A stretch of DNA of 64,000 nt from Myxococcales bacterium (GCA_020633335.1 JACKDU010000007.1:62001-126000); one strand, 5' to 3'. Counted from the first letter of the stretch, positions 16,602-25,046 are shown. Notes: generated from the sequence alone by a model not told the origin. A program made the numbers and translations.

Positions 16602-17522
16602 CTAGGCGTCGGGGAGCGGGATCCGCTCCTCTTCGTCGCCCGGCACCGGCGGGAACGCGTGGTCGCGCCAGGCCGCCTTGGCCTCCTCGATCCGCTCCGG
16701 ACGGCTCGAGACGAAGTTCCAGTAGACGTGCCGCGGGCCGTCGAGCGGGTCGCCGCCGACGAGCATGAGGTGCGCGTCCTCCTTGGCCCGCAGCCGGATC
16801 TCCTCGCCCTCGCCGAAGACCATCATGTTGCGCTCACGGACGATCGCCCGCTCGCAGACCACCGCCCCCGAGACGACGTAGGCCGCCCGCTCCGGATAAT
16901 TATCCGGGAGCACGAGCTCCGCTCCGCGGGGGATCTTGGCCTCGACGTAGAAGAGGCGAGAGAGCCCGCGGACCGGCGAGCGGAGGCCGTACGCCTCGCC
17001 GGCCAGCACCCGCACCTCGACCTCGTCGATCTTCCTGCCTGGGATCGACTCGGCGGGGTGGTGGCGGAAGGAGGGCTCGACCTCCTCGAGCTTGCGGGGG
17101 AGCGCGACCCAGAGCTGGATCCCGTGGAGCCGCCCGCCCCGCGCCCGGGCCTCGTCGCCGCTCCGCTCGGAGTGGACGATCCCGCGGCCCGCGGTCATCC
17201 AGTTGATCGCCCCCGGGCGGATCGCCAGCGACGAGCCGAGGCTGTCGCGGTGGTGGATCTCCCCCTCAAAGAGGTAGGTGACGGTCGCCAGGTTGATGTG
17301 CGGGTGGGGGCGGACGTCGAGGCCCTGGCCGGGCTCGAAGTCGCCGGGGCCCATGTGATCGAAGAAGATGAAGGGGCCGACCATCCGCCGGCCGATCGCC
17401 GGCAGCACGCGGCCGACGTTGAAGCCGCCGATGTCGCGAGTGCGGGCGCTGATGATCGTGTCGATCCCCTCGGCGTCTTCGCTCACCGTGCAGGTCGGCT
17501 CGTTCCCGGTGGGCCGGATCAT
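16602..17522 (-). CDS. Pirin family protein
   Basis: A 306-residue bicupin. The N-terminal cupin carries the pirin signature with metal-binding His and Glu residues: FFDHMGPG, HPHINLATVTYLFEGEIHHRDSLG and MTAGRGIVHSE. The C-terminal cupin (about 180-290) lacks such a site, as usual. Pirins bind iron and include quercetin-2,3-dioxygenase-like enzymes and redox regulators; the substrate here is unknown. It lies 58 bases downstream of the MglA-like gene on the same strand and may be cotranscribed with it. Confidence 0.92.
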   Translation of the reverse strand: MIRPTGNEPTCTVSEDAEGIDTIISARTRDIGGFNVGRVLPAIGRRMVGPFIFFDHMGPGDFEPGQGLDVRPHPHINLATVTYLFEGEIHHRDSLGSSLAIRPGAINWMTAGRGIVHSERSGDEARARGGRLHGIQLWVALPRKLEEVEPSFRHHPAESIPGRKIDEVEVRVLAGEAYGLRSPVRGLSRLFYVEAKIPRGAELVLPDNYPERAAYVVSGAVVCERAIVRERNMMVFGEGEEIRLRAKEDAHLMLVGGDPLDGPRHVYWNFVSSRPERIEEAKAAWRDHAFPPVPGDEEERIPLPDA

Positions 17523-17580
17523 TCCCGTCAGATAGCACGCTGGCGGGCCCCTGCGGTCGACGATCGACAGCCCGCCGCGG

Positions 17581-18162
17581 CTATCGCCGGAGCGCGTCGA
17601 TCGCCAGGCGCGCGGCCGCCCGGAAGGTGGAGAATACGCCTACACCGGCGCTGGCGACCGCCTCGAATTCCTGGCGACCTCCGCGGTTGAGGTCGCCGCG
17701 GAGCTCCTCGAGGGACATCCGCTCCGGCACGTCGCGCTTGTTGTACTGGATCACCCGCGGGACCTCGCCCGGGTCGAAGCCGAGGGCCTCGAGGTTGCGA
17801 TCGAGGTCGTCGAGGCTCTCGATGTTGGCCTCGCGGCGCCCGGGCTGGGAGTCGGCGACGAAGACCACGACGTCGACCGCCCGGAGGATCAACGCCCGGC
17901 TCGCCTGGTAGAAGAACTGGCCGGGCGTCGAGTAGACGTGGGAGCGGAGGTTGAAGCCGCGGATCGTCCCGAGCTCGAGGGGCATGAAGTCGAAGAAGAG
18001 GGTGCGGTCGGTCTCGGTCATCAGCTCGATGAGGCGGCCGCGGGCGCTCGCCGGCGTCCGCTCGTGGAGGCGGCGGAGGTTGGTCGTCTTCCCGCAGAGG
18101 CCGGGGCCGTAGTAGACGACGCGGAAGTGGATCTCGCGGGTGGCGAAGTTGATCGCGGGCAT
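17581..18162 (-). CDS. MglA-like Ras-family GTPase
   Basis: A 193-residue small GTPase very close in pattern to MglA, the polarity switch for motility in Myxococcus. P-loop: YYGPGLCGKTTN (about 18-29). Switch region: ETDRTLFFDFMPLELGTIRGF. Walker B/G3 region: VYSTPGQFFYQASR. Specificity loop: QYNKRDVPE. The MglA signature is recognisable throughout. No MglB-type GAP is adjacent; the nearest candidate is the Roadblock-like protein at 3156-3578. AGGAG lies four bases before ATG 18162. Many Myxococcota carry MglA paralogues, so motility is not proven. Confidence 0.9.
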   Translation of the reverse strand: MPAINFATREIHFRVVYYGPGLCGKTTNLRRLHERTPASARGRLIELMTETDRTLFFDFMPLELGTIRGFNLRSHVYSTPGQFFYQASRALILRAVDVVVFVADSQPGRREANIESLDDLDRNLEALGFDPGEVPRVIQYNKRDVPERMSLEELRGDLNRGGRQEFEAVASAGVGVFSTFRAAARLAIDALRR

Positions 18163-18303
18163 GGGGCTCCTGATCGGGCGGCGGCGCCCGGACGAAGGTG
18201 GATGGAGAGGGCTTGAGGGGTGGAGAGGGCGCGGCGGCCCGCGGCGACGCGCCCTCCGAGGGCGTACGCGGCCCCTCGGAGGTCGCGCGCGCGGCCTCGC
18301 GTC

Positions 18304-18325
18304 GACATGTCGACATCGACATGTC
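18304..18325. repeat. Double GACATGTC palindrome upstream of the MglA-like gene
   Basis: GACATGTC occurs at 18304-18311 and 18318-18325, spaced by six bases, about 140-165 bases upstream of the GTPase start. A third palindrome, ATTGGTCCAAT, lies at 18383-18393. The rest of 18163-18428 holds no gene. Confidence 0.5.
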
Positions 18326-18428
18326 TCTTCAATCAGGCTTTCTAGCTAGCCAGCGGACGGGGGTCGTCGTCGATTCGGACTCATTGGTCCAATATTCTCG
18401 CGGCAAAATTTTTTGGCGCGTCGAGGGC

Positions 18429-19031
18429 TCAGGAGGCGAGGCTGGGCGGCCGCACGAGCGCGCCGATCGCCCCCTCGATCGTCCGCCGGAGCGCGGTCCG
18501 GCCGGCGCCGGCCCGGCGCATCGCCCCGAGCCCGCAAAGCACCGCCACCAGCATCCGGGCGGCGCCGGCGGGCTCGATGGAGGGCTCGACCTCGCCGCGG
18601 TGCTGGGCGTTGGCGAGGGTCGCGGTGAGGGCGGCCTCGAGGCCGGCGAAGTGGGCCTTGACCCGGGCCGCGACCGCGTCGTCGCGGTGGCCGAGGTCGA
18701 TCGCCGCGGCCGCCATCATGCAGACGCCGCGCTCGTCGGGGTGGATCAGCGTCGCCAGGAAGCTCTGGCCGAAGGCGACGAGGGCGAGGACGCCCGCGTC
18801 TCCGCCGCCGAGGTGACGACCGACGAGCTCGGTGAAGGCGCCCTCGTAGCGGTCGAGGGCCGCGAGGTAGAGCGAGCGCTTGTCACCGAAGGTGTCGTAG
18901 AGGCTCTGCCGCGAGATCCCCATGTGCTCGAGGAGGGCGGAGAGCGAGGTGCCGTCGTAGCCGTCACGCCAGAAGAGCTCCATCGCCCGCTCGAGGGCTT
19001 CATCGGGGTCGAACGCCTTGAGCCGGGCCAT
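18429..19031 (-). CDS. TetR/AcrR family regulator
   Basis: A 200-residue regulator. The N-terminal TetR helix-turn-helix is clear: DPDEALERAMELFWRDGYDGTSLSALLEHMGISRQSLYDTFGDKRSLY. The C-terminal part (about 75-200) should form the ligand pocket and dimer face; its Cys (RGVCMMAAAA) sits where many family members have a C-x-M segment. Start MARLKAF fits the family and follows GAGG by five bases; an upstream Met would add 14 residues. It lies upstream of the MglA-like and pirin genes on the same strand and carries likely operators in its own promoter region. Confidence 0.88.
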   Translation of the reverse strand: MARLKAFDPDEALERAMELFWRDGYDGTSLSALLEHMGISRQSLYDTFGDKRSLYLAALDRYEGAFTELVGRHLGGGDAGVLALVAFGQSFLATLIHPDERGVCMMAAAAIDLGHRDDAVAARVKAHFAGLEAALTATLANAQHRGEVEPSIEPAGAARMLVAVLCGLGAMRRAGAGRTALRRTIEGAIGALVRPPSLAS

Positions 19032-19052
19032 GGAGACCTCGTGGGTCGCTTG

Positions 19053-19081
19053 AGGGTATTGATTTTGGACCATGCAGTCAA
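19053..19081 (-). promoter_or_regulatory. Candidate promoter of the TetR gene
   Basis: On the minus strand, TTGACT (19081-19076) and TACCCT (19058-19053) are separated by 17 bases, which fits a sigma-70-like promoter in a locally AT-rich stretch. This puts the transcript start about 15-20 bases before the TetR ATG. Confidence 0.35.
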
Positions 19082-19093
19082 GATACTCCGCCG

Positions 19094-19159
19094 GACCGAA
19101 CGGTCAAGAAAAATAAACGCGCACGCGGCGTTTTGGAGGCGTACACGGACCGACAGGTC
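19094..19159. promoter_or_regulatory. Paired TetR-type operators GACC-N4-GGTC
   Basis: GACCGAACGGTC (19094-19105) and GACCGACAGGTC (19148-19159) share the GACC-N4-GGTC frame used by NemR/AcrR-type regulators. They flank the region between the TetR start and the divergent HD gene at 19275. Autoregulation is the simplest reading. Confidence 0.45.
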
Positions 19160-19274
19160 GCGGATGGTGACGCCGCCCGGAGGCGGGGCGAGGGCGGCGT
19201 GCGGGGCGGCGGCCGGGGAGCCAGCGGACGCCGGTGGCCGCCGCCGGATCCACCGTGTAGGCTTCCGCCGCCCC

Positions 19275-20543
19275 ATGATCCTCCGCGACCCAGTGCACGG
19301 GCTCATCGCCTTCTCGGGGCCGACCGAGTCCGTCGTCGTCCGCCTCCTCGACTGCCGCGAGGTCCAGCGGCTCCGGCGGATCCGGGCGCTCGGCCTCGCC
19401 TGCCTCGCCTACCCCGGCGGCGAGCACTCGCGCTTCGCCCACGCGGTCGGCTCGACCCACGTGATGCGCCGCTACCTCGACCGGGTCGCCGCGCTCGCCG
19501 AGGACGTGCCGCCCCACGACCGGATCGACGAGGAGCACGCGATCATCGCCCTCGCGGCCGCGCTCCTCCACGACCTCGGCCACGGCCCCTACTCCCACAC
19601 CTTCGAGGCGGTGATCCCGGGGATGCCGCGCCACGAGCACTGGACCTCGCGGATCCTCCTCGACCCCGGCACCGAGGTCCACCAGGTGCTGGCATCGATC
19701 GATCCGTCGATGCCCGGCAAGGTCGATCGCCTGATCCACGGCGAGAGCGAGATCCGCCACCTCGCAAGGGCGGTCGCCGGGACCTTCGACGTCGACCGCT
19801 GCGACTACCTCCTCCGCGACTCCTACATGACCGGGGTGCGCTACGGGACCCTCGACCTCGACTGGCTCCTGATGTCGCTCCGCCTCTACGTCCCCGAGGG
19901 CCAGAGCGAGGCCTACCTCGCGGTCGACGGCGAGAAGGGGCTGACGGCGGTCGAGAGCTTCTTCCTCGCGCGCCTCTACATGTACCGCCAGGTCTACCTC
20001 CACAAGGCGGTGCGCTCGGCCGAGGTCGTCCTGCGGGCGCTGGTCCGCCGCCTCTGCGAGCTCGGGCCCGAGCCCGGCACCCCGCCGGCGCTCGCCCGCC
20101 TCCTCCGCGGCGAGACCCTGAGCGTCGGCGAGTACCTCGACATGGACGACCGCACCCTCGAGACCGCGATCATGGCCTACTGCGAGAGCGGCGATCCGGT
20201 CCTCGCCGACCTCGCCGGGCGCCTCCGTCACCGCCGCCTCTTCAAGAGCCTGCGCCTGCGCCCCGAGGCCGACTCGGCGGCGGTCCAGGGGCGCCTCGAC
20301 GGGGTGCTGGCGGCCGCCGGGATCGCCCCCTCCTACCTCGGGATCGTCGACCGGGTCGAGGTCGACGCCTACCGCGACGACGCGGCGCTGGTGGTGATCT
20401 CGTCGAGCGGCCGCCGCGAGCGGCTCATCGACGCCTCGCCGGTGCTCCGCGGCCTCTCGCGCGAGCGCTTCGTCCAGCACCGCGCGATCTTCCCGCCCGA
20501 GATCCGCGGCGAGGTCCGCGAGGCCCTCGCGGAGTTCCGCTAG
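19275..20543 (+). CDS. HD-domain phosphohydrolase (SAMHD1/dGTPase-like)
   Basis: A 422-residue HD protein. It begins MILRDPVHGLIAF...EVQRLRRIRALG, as in SAMHD1-like proteins, followed by the metal ligands of the HD fold: EHSRFAHAVGSTHV, then ALLHDLGHGPYSH, and the later Asp in FDVDRCDYLLRDSYMTG. These residues hydrolyse nucleoside triphosphates or nucleotide monophosphates in known members. A C-terminal region (about 300-422) probably aids oligomerisation. It is followed two bases later by the DTW gene; all genes from here to 22845 run in one direction, likely as an operon. Confidence 0.88.
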   Translation: MILRDPVHGLIAFSGPTESVVVRLLDCREVQRLRRIRALGLACLAYPGGEHSRFAHAVGSTHVMRRYLDRVAALAEDVPPHDRIDEEHAIIALAAALLHDLGHGPYSHTFEAVIPGMPRHEHWTSRILLDPGTEVHQVLASIDPSMPGKVDRLIHGESEIRHLARAVAGTFDVDRCDYLLRDSYMTGVRYGTLDLDWLLMSLRLYVPEGQSEAYLAVDGEKGLTAVESFFLARLYMYRQVYLHKAVRSAEVVLRALVRRLCELGPEPGTPPALARLLRGETLSVGEYLDMDDRTLETAIMAYCESGDPVLADLAGRLRHRRLFKSLRLRPEADSAAVQGRLDGVLAAAGIAPSYLGIVDRVEVDAYRDDAALVVISSSGRRERLIDASPVLRGLSRERFVQHRAIFPPEIRGEVREALAEFR

Positions 20544-20545
20544 CC

Positions 20546-21217
20546 ATGGGCCAACGCAAGCTCCGCGCCTACCGCTGCCCCGGCTGCGGCCTCCACGACG
20601 AGCTCTGCCTCTGCCCGTCGATGCCGCGGGTCTCGCTCGAGACCGGGCTCGTGATCGTCCAGCACTACCGCGAGCGCCACAAGCCGACCAACACCGCGCG
20701 CCTCGCCCAGCAGATGCTGGTGGGCGCCCAGCTCATCCACTACGGCGCCCGCGACCAGGCGATGGAGACCGGGCCGCTCGACGACCCCGATGTCGACTAC
20801 CTCCTCCTCTTTCAGCGCGAGGACTCGATCACCCTCGACGCCGACCTCGCGGCCGAGCTCAGCGCCCGCTCGCGCGCCGCCGGGCGCCGCCGGGCGCTGG
20901 TGGTCCTCGACGGGACCTGGCACCAGTGCTCGCGGATGGCCCGACGGGCGCCGCGGATCGCCGACCTCCCCTGCTACGCGCTGCCCCCCGGCGCGCCCGG
21001 CCGCTGGCGGATCCGGACGCCGCCGCGACCCGGGGCGATCTGCACGCTCGAGGCGATCACCCGGGCCATGGCGCTCTTCCACGGCGAGGACGCGCTGGCG
21101 CCGATCGAGGGGTGGTTCGACGAGCTGATCGCGCGTCTCTGGCAGATGCGGGGCTACGGGCCCGGCGAGCCCGGCCCCGGCGACGCGGACCCCGACGCCG
21201 AGATGAGTGACGCGTGA
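20546..21217 (+). CDS. DTW-domain tRNA aminocarboxypropyltransferase (TapT-like)
   Basis: A 223-residue protein with an N-terminal zinc-knuckle pair (CPGC...CLCPSMP, residues 11-25) and the DTW block LDGTWHQCSRM (about 132-142). TapT/DTW enzymes use SAM to add a 3-amino-3-carboxypropyl group to uridine in tRNA; the substrate is inferred from the family. The acidic Pro/Gly-rich C-terminal tail is not part of the domain. Its stop overlaps the possible GTG start of the asparaginase gene (GTGA). Confidence 0.85.
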   Translation: MGQRKLRAYRCPGCGLHDELCLCPSMPRVSLETGLVIVQHYRERHKPTNTARLAQQMLVGAQLIHYGARDQAMETGPLDDPDVDYLLLFQREDSITLDADLAAELSARSRAAGRRRALVVLDGTWHQCSRMARRAPRIADLPCYALPPGAPGRWRIRTPPRPGAICTLEAITRAMALFHGEDALAPIEGWFDELIARLWQMRGYGPGEPGPGDADPDAEMSDA

Positions 21218-22287
21218 GCCCGGCCATGTACAATGCGCCGGCGATGAGCGAACGCGCGCGGGTCTGCGTCATTCACGTCGGCGGGACGATCGGCATGGTC
21301 CAGGGCGAGCACGGCTTCACCCCGCAGCCCGGCTTCCTCGAGGCGTACATGCGCTCGATGCCCGAGCTCGCGCGGCCCGAGGTCCCGCGCCACGAGCTGG
21401 TGGTGCTGGAGCCGCTCCTCGACTCGGCCGACATGAACCCCGACGACTGGCGACGGATCGCCGCGGTGATCGCCGAGCGCTACGACGACTTCGACGGCTT
21501 CGTTGTGATCCACGGGACCGACACGATGGCCTACACCGCGTCGGCGCTCTCCTTCCTCCTCCCCGGGCTCGGCAAGCCGGTGATCCTGACGGGCTCGCAA
21601 CTCAGCCTCGCCGACATCCGCAGCGACGGCCGCGAGCACCTGATCACCGCGATCCTCCTCGCCGGGACCGCGCCGATCCCCGAGGTCTGCATCTACTTCG
21701 CCGCCCGCCTCATCCGCGGCAACCGGGCCCAGAAGATCCACAACCAGGAGTTCTTCGCCTTCAACAGCGGCAACCTCGGGCCCCTCGCCCGGATCGGCGC
21801 GTCGATCCGGATCACCGAGCACCGGGTGCGGCCGCGCCCCGAGGGGCCGCTGCGGCCGCTCGCGCAGGTCCGGCGGCCGCAGATCGCGGCGATCCGGATC
21901 TTCCCGGGGATCGACGGCGGGATGCTGCGGCGCTTCCTCGCGCGGCCGATCGACGGGCTCATCCTCGAGACCTACGGCAACGGCAACGTCCCGAGCCGCG
22001 ACGCCTCGCTCCTCGAGGCGCTCGCCGAGGCCGCCCAGCCGCCGAACGAGGTCGTGGTCGTCAACTGCTCGCAGTGCCACGGCGGCCGGGTCGATCAGGG
22101 GCGCTACGGGACCAGCGCGGCGCTCACCCGCGCCGGCGTGATCAGCGGCTTCGACATGACGCCGGAGGCCGCGCTGACCAAGCTCTACTGCCTCGCAGGG
22201 GCCGGCTACGCGCCTGCCGAGATCCGCGCGAAGATGCAGCAGGACCTCGCCGGCGAGCTCACCGTCGATCCCCTCACCCGTCCGTGA
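21214..22287 (+). CDS. ansA: L-asparaginase, type I (AnsA-like)
   Basis: A cytoplasmic asparaginase that hydrolyses Asn to Asp and ammonia. Both catalytic threonine motifs are present: VGGTIGMV near the N terminus and IHGTDTMAYTA (about residue 100). GSQLSLADIRSDG and YGNGNVPS are also typical. The GTG at 21214 overlaps the previous stop, but Met-11 (ATG 21244, MSERARVC) gives the usual type I N terminus and is an equally good start. No signal peptide is seen, which agrees with type I. Confidence 0.9.
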   Translation: MSPAMYNAPAMSERARVCVIHVGGTIGMVQGEHGFTPQPGFLEAYMRSMPELARPEVPRHELVVLEPLLDSADMNPDDWRRIAAVIAERYDDFDGFVVIHGTDTMAYTASALSFLLPGLGKPVILTGSQLSLADIRSDGREHLITAILLAGTAPIPEVCIYFAARLIRGNRAQKIHNQEFFAFNSGNLGPLARIGASIRITEHRVRPRPEGPLRPLAQVRRPQIAAIRIFPGIDGGMLRRFLARPIDGLILETYGNGNVPSRDASLLEALAEAAQPPNEVVVVNCSQCHGGRVDQGRYGTSAALTRAGVISGFDMTPEAALTKLYCLAGAGYAPAEIRAKMQQDLAGELTVDPLTRP

Positions 22288-22290
22288 TCC

Positions 22291-22845
22291 ATGCCCGCCA
22301 TGCACCGCGCCCTCGCCCTCGCCCTCACCCTCACGATCCCGCTCGCCTGCGGAGCGCCGGCGACGGAGGGCGCGGCCGCGACGAAGAGCGCCGAGACGAA
22401 GAGCGCGGCGATGATCGGCTACGACCTCCGCCGCCTGCGGCCGCGCAACGAGGAGACGCTCGCGGAGATGTTCGAGCGCCTGCGGACCCAGGCGCTCGGC
22501 GAGGGCAAGCGCACCCTGGTGCTCTTCAGCGCCGACTGGTGCGCGCCCTGTCGCCGCCTCGAGGCCGAGCTCGGCAACCTCCAGCCGGCGTCGATGATCG
22601 ACGACGCGCGGATCTTCGAGCTCAAGGAGGAGGAGTGGCAGGAGGCGACGCGGATGGACGAGTTCAACGCCCTCCGCAGCCGCTGGTACCCGAAGACCGG
22701 CTCCTACCCGGTCCTCGTCCTCCTCGACGAGCGCGGCGAGAAGATCGAGGAGATGAAGGAGGCGATTGAGCGCCTCGAGCGCGAGGGCACCGAGGCGACG
22801 CTGCCGAACTGGTTGGCGACCAGCCGACCGAGCGGCGGCTCCTGA
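22291..22845 (+). CDS. Thioredoxin-fold lipoprotein
   Basis: A 184-residue lipoprotein: hydrophobic signal and lipobox PLAC (Cys20), a Lys/Ala/Thr spacer, then a thioredoxin domain with active site FSADWCAPCRRLEAEL and cis-Pro in GSYPVLVLLDERG. It is closest to the DsbD-gamma/DsbE-like group of envelope thioredoxins. It starts four bases after the asparaginase stop, as the last gene of the run that began at 19275. Partners are unknown. Confidence 0.85.
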   Translation: MPAMHRALALALTLTIPLACGAPATEGAAATKSAETKSAAMIGYDLRRLRPRNEETLAEMFERLRTQALGEGKRTLVLFSADWCAPCRRLEAELGNLQPASMIDDARIFELKEEEWQEATRMDEFNALRSRWYPKTGSYPVLVLLDERGEKIEEMKEAIERLEREGTEATLPNWLATSRPSGGS

Positions 22846-23127
22846 GCCCTCGCCTCGCTACAAAAATCACGCGGAGCGGGCGAGCGGCCCATCGCCGACC
22901 GCCCGCCCCGCGCCCTCAACCCATCTACCACCGAACAAGGGATCACGAAGCTAAGCGCAGGCTGTGGACGTGCGCGCGAGGGGTCCAGGCCGCACGCGCA
23001 CGTCCACCGGGGTGAGCACCACGATCACCCCGCCTGCCGAGATAATCTGCCAGCGACCGATGATCTGGAGGAGATCATCGGCGGCGCGGCCGGGCACGCG
23101 AGGATCGCCGCCGCCCTCGCCTCGCGG
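22846..23127. other. Intergenic region between convergent transcripts
   Basis: About 280 bases with only an imperfect GC-rich inverted repeat near 22875-22915 (GCGGAGCGGGCGAGCGG against CCGCCCGCCCCGCG) that may end transcription from the left. No gene is seen. Confidence 0.35.
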
Positions 23128-23399
23128 CTAGGCGCTGACGTCGTAGCGGACATCGAGGAGCTCCGCGAGCCAGCGCGCGCTCTCGTCGATCGTAGCGAAG
23201 CTCGAGCTGACCTCGAGGTCATGGGCCTCGCCGTTGCTGTCGATGAGGAAGGAGCGGCAGCAGACCGAGACGTCGTCGCTGCCGCCATCGACACCCCCTC
23301 CGGGAGCGCGGGGTCCTCGGGGCGTGAGAGCGCCCGGACCACGCCCGCGAGCCCGAGCAGGAGCGAGCCGCCCACGAGCGCGATGAGGACGAGCTCCAT
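23128..23399 (-). CDS. Small membrane protein, frameshifted in this sequence
   Basis: The frame starts MELVLIALVGGSLLLGLAGVV, a single membrane helix, then ALSRPEDPALPEG. From there the coding signal continues one frame over as VDGGSDDVSVCCRSFLIDSN...WLAELLDVRYDVSA and stop. Adding one base to the C run at 23294-23298 joins both halves into about 90 residues with normal codon bias. The joint protein would be a bitopic protein with a small soluble domain of unknown function. It starts 62 bases from the divergent HEAT gene. Confidence 0.55.
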
Positions 23400-23461
23400 C
23401 GCCGCGGATCGTAGCAGAGCCGGCCGCGAGCCCCGGCCTGCGCTATCATCGGCCCGCAGCG

Positions 23462-24082
23462 ATGATCGACGAGCTCGCCGCCGAGATCGATGAGAGCCTC
23501 CGCCGGGCCGAGGGCGCCGGCTACAGCGAGCGCCTCGACGGTCTCGGGGCCGCTGGCTGGGCCGCGCAGCGGCTCGCGCGGCGCCTCGATCGGGCGAGCG
23601 CGCGCGAGCGCCGGGGGCTCCTCGCGCGGGTCCTCGAGATGCCGATCGTCGGCGGCTGCACCCCGGCGTGCTGCAACGCCTCTTGGGTCCGGATGTCGAC
23701 GATCGACGGCAAGGCCTCGCTCCTCCGCGCGTGGTCGCAGCACGATCCCGAGGTCGCCGAGACCCTCCCGCCGGAGCTCGTCGCCCCCCTCCTGATCCCG
23801 GACTCGCGGCGGATCGCGATGGCGGCGGCCGAGCTCCTGAGCCGCTCGCCGGGCGGCGCGGCGCGGCACGTCGGCCTGATCTGCGACGCCCTGGGGCACC
23901 CGCGCTGGCAGGTCGTCGAGGCGCTCGTGCGAGCCCTCGGCCGGCTCCCGCGGCCGCCGCCGCGCGCCGCCCTCGACGGCCTCCAACGGGCCGCGCGCCA
24001 CCCCCGGGCCGAGGTCCAGCGGGCGGCCGCGCGGGCGCTGGAGCGCCTCGGCGTGACTCCGACCCGAGGAGGTGAGAAATGA
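23462..24082 (+). CDS. HEAT-repeat-like protein
   Basis: A 206-residue protein of helical repeats: 'PDSRRIAMAAAELLSR', 'GHPRWQVVEALVRALGRL' and 'RHPRAEVQRAAARALERLG' are spaced as in HEAT/armadillo proteins. A Cys-rich turn (GGCTPACCNASWV, about residue 64) is unusual and could bind metal. Such proteins usually serve as docking surfaces. Its stop overlaps the Coq4-like start (ATGA), so the two are translationally coupled and probably work together. Confidence 0.6.
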   Translation: MIDELAAEIDESLRRAEGAGYSERLDGLGAAGWAAQRLARRLDRASARERRGLLARVLEMPIVGGCTPACCNASWVRMSTIDGKASLLRAWSQHDPEVAETLPPELVAPLLIPDSRRIAMAAAELLSRSPGGAARHVGLICDALGHPRWQVVEALVRALGRLPRPPPRAALDGLQRAARHPRAEVQRAAARALERLGVTPTRGGEK

Positions 24083-24684
24083 GCCGAATGGCGATCTACC
24101 GCGAGCTCCGGCGGGCCCTCAAGGACCCGGCGCGGGCCGGCGACATCCCGGTCTACAAGAGCGAGCTCTCGCGCACCCGCGCCCGCCCGGAGATCGAGGC
24201 GCTCCTCGACGACGTCCGCGACTACCGCCCGCGCCTCGACCTCGACGCCCTGGCGACGCTCCCCGAGGGGACCTTCGGCCGCGCCTACGTCCGCTTCATC
24301 CGCGACAACGGCCTCCACCCGCTGGTGATCTCCGATCAGGTCGACCCGGCGCTGGTCGCCCGCAACGCCTTCGTCGTCCGCTACGGGATCATCCACGACA
24401 TGGTCCACGTCCTCACCGGCTTCGACGCCTCGTGGCCCGGCGAGATCGGCGTCTGGGCCTTTGTCGCCGCCCAGGGCTACAGCCGCGTCTTCACCCTCTC
24501 GGCGATCCTCGCCCTCCTGATCGCGCCCCTGCGCGCGCCGACCCGCCTCGGCGCGTCCTGGCGGAGCTTCCGGCGGGGCTGGGCGATGGGCCGCGAGGCC
24601 CGTCGGGTGCTGCCGCTGCGCCTCGAGGAGCGCCTCGGCGACGACCTCGCGGCGACCCGGGCCGAGCTCGGGATCGTCGTCTGA
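24079..24684 (+). CDS. Coq4-family protein
   Basis: A 201-residue protein matching Coq4, a zinc or iron protein of ubiquinone synthesis in mitochondria. Blocks seen are LPEGTFGRAYVRFIRDNGL (about 68-86) and VRYGIIHDMVHVLTGFDASWPGEIGVWAF, which contains the metal motif HD-x2-H-x11-E (His113, Asp114, His117, Glu129 by count). COQ4 is reported to act in oxidative decarboxylation of the quinone head group. Whether this bacterium makes ubiquinone is unknown, so a related quinone or sterol-like substrate is possible. It is coupled to the HEAT gene upstream. Confidence 0.8.
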   Translation: MSRMAIYRELRRALKDPARAGDIPVYKSELSRTRARPEIEALLDDVRDYRPRLDLDALATLPEGTFGRAYVRFIRDNGLHPLVISDQVDPALVARNAFVVRYGIIHDMVHVLTGFDASWPGEIGVWAFVAAQGYSRVFTLSAILALLIAPLRAPTRLGASWRSFRRGWAMGREARRVLPLRLEERLGDDLAATRAELGIVV

Positions 24685-24698
24685 GCGCGCTCTCTGTT

Positions 24699-24716
24699 CA
24701 TGTCCCAATGGACATG
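24699..24716. repeat. Inverted repeat between convergent genes
   Basis: CATGTCC-CAAT-GGACATG is a perfect 7-4-7 inverted repeat that also contains GACATGTC (24711-24718). It lies between the Coq4-like stop and the DUF3817 stop and could act as a weak two-way terminator, though no T tract is present. Confidence 0.4.
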
Positions 24717-24737
24717 TCTAATCGGGCAGCGAGAAGC

Positions 24738-25046
24738 TCAGCCGGCGCCGCCGTCGACCTCGCGCCGGAGCCTGGCGTCGAAGACGAAGGTCCCGAAGGG
24801 CAGGACCGCGGCGAGGAAGCCGGCGGCCATCCGCCGGAGCGGCCACTCGCGCTCGCTCGCCGCCTGGAAGAGGGCGAGGACGAAGAGCATGAAGAGCACG
24901 CCGTGGGCCCAGCCGACGACCTTGACCGCCTCGGGGCGGCCGGCGACGTACTTGAGGGGCATCGCAACCCCGAGGAGGACGAGGAACGAGACCCCCTCGC
25001 AGAGGCCGATGAGGCGGAGGCGGCCGATCGCGGTCGTGAGCTTCAT
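24738..25046 (-). CDS. DUF3817 membrane protein
   Basis: A 102-residue integral membrane protein with three predicted helices: ICLEG-like start 'RLIGLCEGVSFLVLLGVAMPLKY', 'VVGWAHGVLFMLFVLALFQ' and 'MAAGFLAAVLPFGTFVFDARL'. The WAHGVLF...F and LPFGTFVFD blocks are the signature of DUF3817. Start MKLTTAIGRLR fits the family. The function of the family is not known; members often lie beside transport or respiration genes, which is not the case here. Confidence 0.8.
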   Translation of the reverse strand: MKLTTAIGRLRLIGLCEGVSFLVLLGVAMPLKYVAGRPEAVKVVGWAHGVLFMLFVLALFQAASEREWPLRRMAAGFLAAVLPFGTFVFDARLRREVDGGAG

